Shown here in pieces: positions 40,397-51,300 of a DNA stretch of 64,000 bases. The stretch covers positions 311,001-375,000 of the forward strand of contig NW_026704052.1 of assembly GCF_958295425.1 (NCBI RefSeq), written 5' to 3'. The stretch's first letter is position 1. Each line of letters starts with the position of its first letter. The stretch is from Solea solea (lineage: Eukaryota; Chordata; Actinopteri; Pleuronectiformes; Soleidae). The notes under the pieces are model-generated. The model was not told where the DNA came from. It made no database searches and saw only the letters and a program-made list of their open reading frames with translations. The translations under genes and the position numbers were made by a program.

Positions 40397-40789
40397 CATT
40401 TGACTATTTCAAAGATGTTATCCCCCTACCTTTGTTCTGAAGGCGTCAATATCTGCCACCAACGCCTACAACACACAATCTTAACCCCTCACCATTGGCA
40501 CCCTTCACCTAACCTTGTTCGTCCTGACAAAATGTTACTCTGAACTGACTTCAAAACTTGAGAGCCCTGATAAAATATTTTAGTAGTAAGAACAGGTCTT
40601 GGGATTCCAATGGTTCTATGAAGAGACCCCAGAGGATTTTCAGAGAAAAAACTAAAGTGAAATAAAACATGAGTATATTTGTCATAAAAATGGGAAACAA
40701 GAAATGTAGTATAATCATAGTTAGAAGGATAAAATATAGATACACATTTCTAATATCATAAAAAATACATTAAAGTGTGTCATTGTTGG

Positions 40790-41150
40790 TGTGGTGGTTC
40801 AGTCTGTTGTTGAATGAGCTGATTGAGGATGATGTGTTCAGAGAGTTTCTGAATCATTAGCATCACAGTCAATGCGTTATATACAAAGCTGTGTTTTTCA
40901 CACATTATTCAAGCACATCAGCTTTGCCATTGTTCCCTTTACCTGTGAGCCGCCCTGCACATCAGGTTGGTTTGTTATTCATATGAACAGCTGATGCTCA
41001 CATGCTCCTGTTACAGCTTGTATTGCAGTGTTCTGACTGAACACAAGTTTCAATGTGCGTAACATTTTTTTAAAACAACAATACTGAGCTAGCTAATAAT
41101 AATGTAGCCATAATGTTGCAAAACGCACAGTGGACTATTAAATACAGTGT
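40790..41150 (+). repeat. Diverged direct repeat A, first copy
   Basis: Shares ordered blocks (GAGGATGATGTGTTCAG, AGCACATCAGCTTTG, TTTGTTATTCATAT, AATACTGAG, CTAGCTAATAATAATGTAG) with 42893-43265. The copies differ by many substitutions and indels, so the duplication is older than the array copies. No gene is seen in 40397-41186 otherwise. Confidence 0.75.
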
Positions 41151-41185
41151 CCAGCATGAAGAAAACCCAACTTTTTGTGGGCCAA

Positions 41186-41590
41186 TAAGAATCAGAATAC
41201 TTTATTTTCCTTGAGTGAAATTTTTTTGTCGTCTAAATGCTCCATGCAAAGAAAAATAGTTATACAGCAGTGGAAACAAGGCATAAGATAAGGATATAAA
41301 TAAACAGGTAAATAGGCAATGAGATGGAATGAAATAAAATATTAAATAAAATAATACAATAATCAAGTAGACAATCTGGAAATGGAAACAATATACAAAT
41401 ATTAAGCAATGAAGTGAGAATGAGTATAGTTTGTTTTGTTTTATAGATAACCATAGGAGTCTGATCATCAAGTAGTTGCTGGTTTTGTTTTGGCAGGTCA
41501 CAAATGAAAACTATGCTAAAGTAAAGGAATTGGAAAATTATTTTCTTATTTTCACATTTGGAGGAAAAAAAGTATGACAATAAATGCTAC
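41186..41590 (-). mobile_element. Possible LINE 3'-end fragment
   Basis: AATCAGAATACTTTATTTTC followed by a GAGTGAAATTT block resembles the 3' tails of several teleost LINE families, which read AATACTTTATT...GGGAAATT. The rest is AT-rich with no reverse-transcriptase frame. The family is uncertain. Confidence 0.35.
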
Positions 41591-41624
41591 AGAAAATGAC
41601 TTACACTTGTGTTCATTTCTTATA

Positions 41625-41700
41625 ACCAGTTTTTGATTGGTGCATTTTAAACCACGCCTCTTTTCCCCTAACTTGTCTGTGATTGGTCTATTACCACGTC
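41625..41700 (+). promoter_or_regulatory. Candidate promoter of the Helentron gene
   Basis: Two inverted CCAAT boxes (ATTGG at 41636-41640 and 41682-41686) flank a CCACGCCTC GT-box-like string. There is no clear TATA box. It lies just upstream of a stretch that ends in a perfect splice donor at 41901. Placement is inferred from this donor and the lack of a better candidate. Confidence 0.4.
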
Positions 41701-41901
41701 TGTCAGGTAAAACTCAGCTCTGTTAGGACTGTGCCCTTCAGTTGTGTAGTTTCTACACAGCACGTGGTTCTACTTGGCCTTGGCTTTCAGTGGACTGCAC
41801 TTGAGCGAATTTCATCTTTTTCAAAGTCTCTTCAACGGTTGAAAGGTCTTTCTTCTTTGTGTGTACTGGACTTCATCAGCAGAACCAGCGGATAATTCTA
41901 G
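41700..41901 (+). other. Candidate 5' non-coding exon
   Basis: The segment ends TTCTAG followed by GTAAGT, a perfect donor. The next plausible acceptors are TTTTTTTTACAG at 43582 and ATTGGTTAG at 43719, the latter just 6 bases before the coding ATG at 43726. The frame here has no protein similarity I recognise, so it is read as a leader exon. RNA evidence is needed. Confidence 0.4.
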
Positions 41902-43719
41902 GTAAGTGCTGTTGGCATATCAGTTCACATAGCTCTTTGTTTACATGGCCAGAGAGAACGATGCCAATGAACAGATTAAATTAAAAGAATGTTACCACTG
42001 TTTTGCTTTCCGGTGACCTTGTCTTTGTTTGCATCTAGCATGGCTGTAAAAATGGCTAACGTGTTAGATGCAGTTTGTTTTTATACACGGTTCAAAGCAG
42101 ACGGGAGTAATTTAAATAAGTCTCATTATTTGTATCACAAATACAGTTAGGGGGATGTGTGTTTTTGTTTCAGTTTTTATGTTTGAACAATATTTTTGCG
42201 GTGTGCGCATGGATGTATTTTAAGCTCTGCATAGAGCATAGCCCTTGGGCAGGGGCAGTGCTGTTACCCATCATGCCCAAGTTTCATTTGCGTCCACCAC
42301 AGTCACACACCAAAAGAACTAGTTATTCCATTCCACAGCTGTAGACTTTTATATAGCCCACGTTTGAGGATCTCATGGGTGACAATCTGTTTTTAAGGCG
42401 TAGCATTACGTCTGAAACTTATTTTGACAATCGGTGGTCATGTAATCATGATGTCACATGCGTTTTTTCCGGGTTAGTTGTCCTGGAAACATGAAACTCT
42501 GCCAGTGCTGTGTTGTTGGGATCAGGTTGAAAACAATGACCAGAAATCAAAACAAAATATTACTGTATACCACCAGTATGTTTGAAAACACTCACTCTGG
42601 CTGTAACTGTTGTTTTGTCCTAAATTTATACTAAGTTTATTAAAAATAGTACATTATGGCTGTAAATTAGTAAGTACAGTTGGTACAGTAAACCAGCAGA
42701 TTCATGATCATATTATTAGGAACAATAAGAACGTGTACAAGGTGAAACAGTGTGGGACTGTGGTTGTTTGATTGTTTGTGTGAGAATTTCGCAAAACTGT
42801 ACTGACTGTGTTTGGGGGGGGGTGTCAGGTAAGTGTTGGGAATTGCCTCAAAAGTAGACAAAGCTTGTCTACTTTTAAATGGTGTGTGTAGAGATAGGTT
42901 CCGCTTGTTGAACTGAATGAGGATGATGTGTTCAGGGAGTTACCAAATTATTAGCATCACAGTCAATGCTTCATTGACAAAGCTGCGTCATTCGCACATT
43001 ATTAAAGCACATCAGCTTTGTCATTGTTCCCTTTACCTTGACCAATTATGCTTAAGGCCCTTAACAGCTTAGCAATTGACCTGCACATCAGGCGGTTTGT
43101 TATTCATATTGCTCCCCTTACAGCTTATAATACGAGCTTCTGATTGAATACAGGTTTGGATATGTGTAACATTTGCTTTTTAAAACAACAATACTGAGTT
43201 ACCTAGCTAATAATAATGTAGTCACATAACGTTCTGAAAACACACAGTGGCTTATTACAGCATGAGAAAAACATTTTGGAATCCCTGGAAACACTCACTC
43301 TGGGTACTGCACCTAGGCAGTAGCCAGTTAAAAGTAATTGTTATTAAGTCCTATATTTATACTAAGCTTTATAACCATAAATTATTATTAAAGTACAGTC
43401 GACATAGTAATCCAACACAGTTATGATCATATTATGAGGAACAATAACAACATGCTGGAAGTGTAACAGTCTGTAACTGTGTGTTTGAGTGCTTGTATGG
43501 GAATCTCACAAAAGGGAGTAAAGGGAGTGATGTTGTGATTGTGCTTTTTACAATTGTATGTGTTTTTTTGTTTTTTTTACAGTGGATTGAATTTCCAGGG
43601 ACGTCACAAAGTTACAGAGGAACAGGAATTGGTTTAAATTATTTCGTTCGTTTAATACAACTGTTTTCTGGTATATATTTTACTGTTTCTGTGTGAGTTT
43701 TTGTATTTCTATTGGTTAG
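41902..43719 (+). other. Presumed first intron with old duplications
   Basis: No gene is seen. It contains the second copy of repeat A (42893-43265) and two copies of repeat B (about 42585-42795 and 43285-43511; shared ACACTCACTCTGG, ATGATCATATTAT, AGGAACAATAA). Short frames here have no recognisable similarity. Confidence 0.5.
42893..43265 (+). repeat. Diverged direct repeat A, second copy
   Basis: Matches 40790-41150 in block order, with an extra stretch (about 43038-43080) not in the first copy. Confidence 0.75.
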
Positions 43720-43725
43720 GTGAAG

Positions 43726-45375
43726 ATGCCTCGCCTGAAGAAGCACAACCGTTCCATCGCGGCCAAGAAGAGCATGGAGGAACGCCTGGCAGCAGTGGTG
43801 GCATCTGCGCCTCTGGTCCCCACCACTTGCTTCCCACCACCAACACGTGGTCCCTCACGTATGTGTTCACCTGTTTTCTTTAATTCTTTGGAGAGTGCAT
43901 GTGGTCATGTTCAGTGTCTTTAATGTATTTTGTACGTGCACAATGTATTTGGGTGATGTGTTCTTCTATTTTAATGTTTTATCTTTTTATCTAGGTCGTG
44001 GTACTGGTCGTCGCCACCGTGTGAGCACCTGGCCAGTTTCACCCCTGACTGGCAGGAGTCACAAGATGATCATCCCAGCCGAGTCACCTGACAAGAAGGT
44101 ATTGATTTTGAATTTACAAACATAATTATTTATGTGAGGCGTAGTTATTAATGTTCTTAAATAAATCTTTTCTATTGTTATAGTTTGTTCTTTTTGTCGG
44201 TGATTCCCACCTGCGCGCCATTGTTGATGGCCATGTGAAGATTTCGCACAAGCAGCTTTCTTTTGGTCTCATGTCAACGCCAGGGGCTGACGCCAAGGAC
44301 CTGAGGACTGAGATGGTGAGTGCAGTCCTTCCCAGGACACCTGACCTTGTTTGTGTTCTTGCACCCAGCAACAACTTGACTAAGGGGACTTTGGATCAGG
44401 CTGCAGTGGACTTTGAGGAGCTTCTCACCAGTGCCTTGTCTCGGTGGCCGAAGGCAAGATTATTTTAATATGTTCACGTCTTTCCAATCATAATGAATGT
44501 GGCTTTATAGGCTGTTGTAGATCATTTCTTTTTATTTCAATGCATGTTTGTGATTATTATATTGCTTGTTTTTAAATAATGTTATGTGTTGTTATAGTTG
44601 TTTGTCCTGGACTTCCCTCCGCGCCGGAACGTGGATCAGGACTTGCAGGAACTTTTTCGCCAGGAGTTTCACCGTGTGGCTGCACGCAAGGGTATGGCCA
44701 AAAAATATTTAGTTCAGTCTAATTCAAGTTGTACGTGTCATTGGCTTTTATGGCATATGGAGAAAGATCATTTCTGTCACATTCAGAATGTTTTTAAATT
44801 AATATGATGCAAACAGATTTTATTTTATTTAAACAAACATTATATTTGTTTGTTTAGGTGTGAGGTACTACTCTATTGCAGAGTTCTTTCCTCTCAGCCA
44901 GCGTGACCTGTGGAGTTGGGATGGGGTAAGTGGAAATGATTTGTTTATTGTCCTTTCTTACCTTTACATATATACTATTTTTTTTCCAGAGTTTGTTAAA
45001 GCACTGTATAAATGAAATGTGTTATTATTATTATCATCATTATTATTATTATTATTAATAAGTTGATCTGACAAAGTTTGTTTTGCAGATTAGCAACAGT
45101 ATTGACAGTGCTGTTAATTTGAGTTTGATCTCATATTTTTGCAGGTGCACCTGAGTGATGGATCTGGGATGAGGACGCTGGTGACATTGCTATGCGACAA
45201 ATCCAGTCTGGAGCTAGCCATGGCTGTTGCACAGGAGGAGTCGCGTAGCATGTTGCCAGCTGTTCCTGCTCCTGCTCCTCGTCTGGCTCCGAGGTTGGTT
45301 GTGGTTGGAGAGGCCCGCTCTCCACGTCCGTTGCACAACCCATTGGATTGGAAGGTGGTTGAACCACGCAGGACG
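43726..45375 (+). CDS. SGNH-hydrolase module of the Helentron gene (exons 1-6)
   Basis: Residues are numbered in the joined protein. Block I is VGDSH with Ser87; block II Gly is in STPGAD (Gly113); block III Asn is in LAPSNNL (142/143); block V is DGVH with Asp222 and His225. This is the complete SGNH/GDSL set (Ser, Gly, Asn, His). The block V D-x-x-H is created across the 44925/45145 splice junction. SGNH enzymes are esterases, lipases or deacetylases; the substrate here is unknown. Esterase domains are known as passengers of CR1-type LINEs. There is no signal peptide, so an intracellular role is likely. A Pro/Ala-rich linker follows (about 45250-45300). Confidence 0.75.
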
Positions 45376-48300
45376 GTAAACGAGTTGCACACTCTGTGTT
45401 TTAGGAGAAACAGAAACATTTCCAAGCAATTCACTGCACAAATGGTCAAAATGTACTTGTATAAAATTATATTTTTCATTACAGGGGAGCAGCTCGCCCC
45501 CTAAGGGAGGGAAGGTTCAGCTCAGGGTATGTTTTGTTTTTTAATTCACCTTTTGATAGCTATGTTTATTGATTGATGTATCTATCTGTATGTTTTCTCA
45601 ACGGAAGTTGTGACTAAAATTCTTTCTTTTTTGTCTCACAAGGATTGTTACATCCCTCTCACTCCTGTGTGGTTCAGCCCACCAATGTTGGAGATGATGG
45701 ACAGTGTCCGTCCGGGCAATCTTGATCAGAAGGAGCCCAGTACTTCTGCCAAGGGACCAACGGTAATGTGCATGCAAAGAGTGTTTATTAGCCAATGATT
45801 CAATTTGGAAAAATGAACTGTCAAGACTGATGTCATTATTTGAAGTTGTTGCAATTTAAGCATTTTGTTATTATTCTTTTAGGGGGTCAAGCGTCCTAGG
45901 AGCCCTTTTGCTCCAAAGAAGAGCTGTGGGAAACAGAAGGTTTGAGACGTTGTATTTGTTTTCTAGTGTTTCACAGTAAATTGTGTAAGAACATGGAAGT
46001 AATTTGTTTGCTGTTTTTTTTCTAAGGTGAAGGTGGAGGAGTGGCCTGAACTTCCCAAGGCTGTGTCGGTAAGTGCACATTGTGTGAAAGTTGTATAATT
46101 TTATGAATGGATTATGCAACACCTTGTTATTTTATTCATACTGTAAGTTGGAAGGGCTGTGGGAACCAGCTGGTTGAGCGTGTTACATTTTATCTCTGGT
46201 GTTGGGCAGTGAATTGTGGAAGAGCATGCAGTTAATGTGTTTGCTGTGTTCTTTTTTGTTTTTGTCTCAGGTGGAGGTGGGGGATTGGCCTGGAGTGCCC
46301 AAGGCTGTGGAGGTAAGGGCAGATTGTGTGAAATGTATATAAATGTATTCTGCTCTTAAATAAGTTAAAACAAATTTCACTGTTTATATTAGTAGTTGAT
46401 GGTCAAGATTGACTTGCATATGCAAATGTTGAATTTTCCAATATTTGATTCCCTGAAAAGTATCACAAGTCCGGGCTGTTATAAATGTACAGATACAGCT
46501 GTGTTATAATGTGTAACAAGATTGATTGTTTTTTTTTCATCAGGAGGTCCCTGTGGAGCGTCCCCGCAGACGCATTGTCTTCAAGAAGAGGCGTACTTCT
46601 CAGCAGGTTTGTCATTATTTAGATTATGATTTTATAATATTTAGTTAGTGTTGATAGTGCTCAAACATTGTGGCAGTTGTAACATATTGATGAAGTTATT
46701 GTGAAGTCATGGTGAGTCTAACATTCAGTGTGTTTTGTAGCAGGTTGCAGCTGCAGATGTTGTGGAGGTGATGAGTGGACCATCACCTGTGACCATTGAA
46801 GACTGTCCCCCTATGCACAGCTCCCCAGACCTCATCCAAAGTAAGGTCGCTGCTAATGTTGATACTTTGCCGGTAACGTTTGATGCTGGGTCTGTTAGTT
46901 CAGGTGAAGAGGAGATCATAGTGGTCTCTGATACAGACAGTGAGGGTTCCATTTCTTTTGGGTGGACTGATACTTTGCCATTAGCGCAAGGTTCACGGTC
47001 TGTTGGGGCAGGTGTAGATGAGGTCACAGTGATCTCTGATACAGACAGTGAGGGTTCCATTTCTTTTGGGTGCTTTGATACTGTGCCGCGAAGTTTTGGG
47101 GTGTGTTCTGTGAGGGGATCCTTTCATCAGGGGGATCAGCGTTTTAAATATAGAGGTGTACAGTGTATGGCAGTAAGTTTGGCTGCCATGGCAATGCATA
47201 AGACCAAGAGTGTGTTTTCTTGGCAAACGAGACATCTGGACGATGCTGTTGTTTGTGGTGACAAGATCTACACATCTTTGCGTGACAATAACTTGATTTG
47301 TGGTGGGCACACTATCCCGTGTATTCCAGAGTTACCAAAGCAGTTGGATAGACGTGGCCATAGTTATGAGTTTGAGTATGGTGACTTTGTGACTGGGGAT
47401 GTCAATGTGGTTGAGGGAGAGCTTATTGAGGCATGTGTGCTCACAACTCTGAGGCACGGTTTGGAAAAGATATGTATGGAATATGACACATGCTTTTTCA
47501 CATTGTCCTCCAGTACTTGTGGGATTATTAGGGAAGGAGAACAGTTTGCTGTTGTTGACTCTCATGCACGCAGTGCAGATGGGATGGTGCATCCCAAAGG
47601 AAAGAGTGTTGTTGTTTATTTTAGTAGTCTTGAACACTTGATTCAGCATGTTAGCTGTTTTGCTGCAGGATTCAGAGGGACACAGAAGTTGTTTGAGATT
47701 GCTGGTGTTCGTGTCACTGTCAAAGTAGATGGTGGTGCTAGCCAGTCATCTTCATGTAAGATTGGTGCAAAGCGCAAGGCTACTCCAATGCCTACTCGTA
47801 CTTCAAAGAGGGTGAAAAGGAGTGACCCAATTGATTCAGATGTAGCATTTGTTTGTGAGGTTACAGTTAAGGAGTTGGTGTTTAACCCTGTTCGTAATGA
47901 TGTAGCTCGAGCTTTATGTGATAAATTACATGTTGAGTCAGAGAAAGTCGACGATGTGTTTTCAATAGTTGGTGTGTTGGGGGCTCCGTGCAAAAGGGAC
48001 ACAATAGTTGGTGATGGCAACTGTTTTTTTAGATCAGTCAGTCAAGCTGTGTGTGGTTCACAAAAGAATCACAGGAAAATTAGATTAGCTGTAGTTAAAC
48101 AATTAGAAGGTAATGCTGCAGTTTATGAGAGCATTTTGAGAAGTGAGTTTTCGTCAGTGTCCGATTATGTCATTAATTCAAGGATGCGTTATGTCGGCAG
48201 TTGGGCGACAGAGGTTGAGATTCAAGCAGCAGCAGATTGTTTAGGAGTTTCCATTTTCACTTACATGGGTGATCGCTGGCTTGAATATAGTTGTAAGAAT

Positions 48301-51300
48301 AGGCAGTTTTCCAGTCAGGCAGTGTACTTAGATAATGTCAGTGGTAACCACTATGAGACTGTTGTTTGTGTTCATCAGCCACAGTCACAGTATTGTTATG
48401 GTTACTGCAAAGTAGGTGAGGCTACAACAAGCTACAATCTTAGACAACACTGTGATGTAGAGGTAGAGACAACTGCCACAAACACAAACTATTGTTTTTC
48501 AAAGTATTTGAAAAAGAAAATTTTCTACCAAAATACAATTAAATATAAAGAAAATGTGTTACAGAAGCTGAAACGTCAAGAAAGGTCTAAACGTAGATAT
48601 CATGAAGATGCAATGGTTAGATACAAATGTAATCAGAGTAGTGTACAAAAGTACAAACAAAATGTTAGGCATAGGGAGATGGTTAAAACCTTTAGCAAAA
48701 CAAAATATAAGCAAGATGTTAGGCACAGGGAGGTGGTTAAAACCTTTAGCAAAACAAAATATAAGCAAGATGTTAGGCACAGGGAGGTGGTTAAAACAGG
48801 TAGCAAAATAAAATACAAGCAAGATGTTGAGCATAGAGAGAGTTTGAAAGCCAAAAGCAAAGTACAATATACAAGTGATTTAACACATAGACAGAAAAAA
48901 AAAGAGCTGAGCAAAAAGAAGTATCATAGTGATCCAGAGATCCAGTTGCGTGTTAAAGCAGTCAACAAAGTGAAAAGGCAGCAGTTAAAAAACAAGGCAG
49001 CAGATTTTGATTTTGTAATACAGCAGTTTTTGTGTAAAGTTAAGGATGGACCAGATTTTGTGTGCTGTGTGTGTCAAAGGTTGTTGTTTCAAAATCAGGT
49101 TTTGAGCTGTAAAAGAAGCAATTATAATAACAGTGACGACATGGCGTTAATTGCAGACAACTGTATTTCAGATAAATATTTGCATACATGCAATGAGATT
49201 TGTGTAAGTCCATGCCAGTTGTTACAGTCACCTAGAGGTCAGTTGTGGATTTGTCGTACGTGTCATTCCAAAATAAATAATAAACAAATTCCTCCTGAGT
49301 GTGTTGTTAATAATTTAGATGTTCATGATGTTCCTCCTGAATTGGCTTGTTTGAACAGTTTAGAGCAACATTTGATAGCGTTGCACATTCCATTTATGAA
49401 AGTGTTGGCATTGCCTAAAGGAGGACAAAATGGTGTTCATGGACCAGTGACGTGTGTCCCAGCAAATATTGTGGAGACAAATAATTTGCTTCCTCGCTCA
49501 AACATGGAGGGGTCTTTGTTGCGCGTGAAACTCAAGCGTAAGCTAACGTATAAAGGACATTATGAGTATCAGTATGTTGATACAATGCGTATAAGGCAGG
49601 CTTTGTCGTATTTGAAACAGAATAACATGTACTATAAAGATGTTGATTTTAATGAAGACTGGCTGAATGACTTTTGTCGCGAACAAGAGAATGAGAGTGT
49701 AGTACAGGATAGTGATGTTTGTGTTGGAAAGGATGAAACACCTGCTGAGGTGGATGAAGGTGAGGATGAACTGTTGCATGACAGGCAGCAACATTGTATG
49801 TTTCAGGACACTTGTCTCATGCCTGTAGATATTGGTCAGGAAACACTTGATCAGTATTATGAGGGTGTTTTTAATGTGGCTCCAGCAGAAGGTAACAGTC
49901 CTGTGAAGTTACTTTCTAATCGTGAGAATGAAGCTAAATGTTTTCCAGTGTTGTTTCCACACGGACATTCTGTGTTTCATGACAATAGAGAGCATCGGTT
50001 GACATTGTCGCGCTATTTCAATAACCGCATTCTTCATGCTGATGGCAGGTTTGCCCAGAATGTGGAGTATATTTTTTTTGCACAGTACATGTCAGAGTTG
50101 GAGCAGGTTGTGTCGAATGTGTCTATAGCTTTGAGGAAAGGCAAAGGAAGTCATGTTCCTAAAAGAGTTAGAGATGTGGTGAATAATGAGGAGTCTTTAA
50201 GGAAGTTGTTAGAGTTTGATGATGGTTATCGTTTCCTTAAGCCTATTAGAGGCACTCCTTCATTTTGGCAGGCAGCGCAGCGTGATTTACTTGCCTGTGT
50301 GCGTCAGCTTGGTGTACCCACGTGGTTTTGTTCATTTTCTGCAGCAGACATGCGCTGGACAAACTTACTCGGTAGTATTTTGAAACAGGAAGGGAGAGAA
50401 CAGACAGCTGAGGAGTTACAGTGGGCAGACAAATGCGAGTTGTTGCGTCGTAATCCTGTAACTGCAGCTAGAATGTTTGATTTTCGATGGCATTGTTTTC
50501 TGAGGGAAGTCCTTATGTCTCCCTCAAACCCAATAGGTAAAATTAAGGACTATTTTTATCGTATTGAATTTCAGCAGCGCGGGTCTCCACATGTACATTG
50601 CCTGTTTTGGATTGAGAATGCCCCCTTAATTGACCAAAACTCAGATGAAGAGGTAGTTGAGTTTATTGACCAATATGTTACAAGTGAACTACCCTCTGAT
50701 GATGACACATTATTGGACATTGTGTCATCTGTGCAGGTGCATTCAAAGCGCCACTCAAAAACATGTAAAAAGAAAAACACAGTTTGTCGTTTCAATTTTC
50801 CAAGACCAGCATCTGCACAAACATTTATTAGTCGTGTTAAAGTTGATGAGGAGATAGAAAAATGTAATTGTGAAAAAACTGATTCAACAGAGGCTGTGTG
50901 CCTTAAATGTAAAGAGCGTGATTTTGAAGAAAGGAAGGCGCGTAAAGTAAGGGCTCATGAAATTTTGGCAAAAATTAAGGAAGCACTGTCGGATGAAAAT
51001 CAGAGCTTTGATACAGTGGAGCAGTTGTTTGAAACTTTAAATGTAACTCAGGAAGCATTTGAAGATGCATTCAATCGGACGACTACAGGTACCAAAGTAG
51101 TGTTAAAGAGGCAGGTGAAAGAGGCGTGGGTTAATCAGTATAATAAGCAACTTTTGAAGTGTTGGAATGCAAACTTGGACATTCAGTATGTGGTGGATGC
51201 CTATGCATGTGTTGTGTATATCATTTCATACATTTCAAAGGCAGAAAAGGAAATGGGGTTGTTATTATCAAATGCCCAAAGGGAAGCAGCTAAAGATGGT

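Noticed and set aside
41202..41580. Hydrophobic minus-strand frames
   Set aside because: AT-rich low-complexity translation over a probable LINE remnant, without support.
46762..46764. Protein start at 46762 for the large frame
   Set aside because: The codon is GTG and the frame is open upstream to a good splice acceptor. Upstream exons supply an ATG.
47120..47690. Integrated herpesvirus
   Set aside because: Only a protease-like fold resembles a tegument domain. All surrounding domains are Helentron and no viral genes are present.
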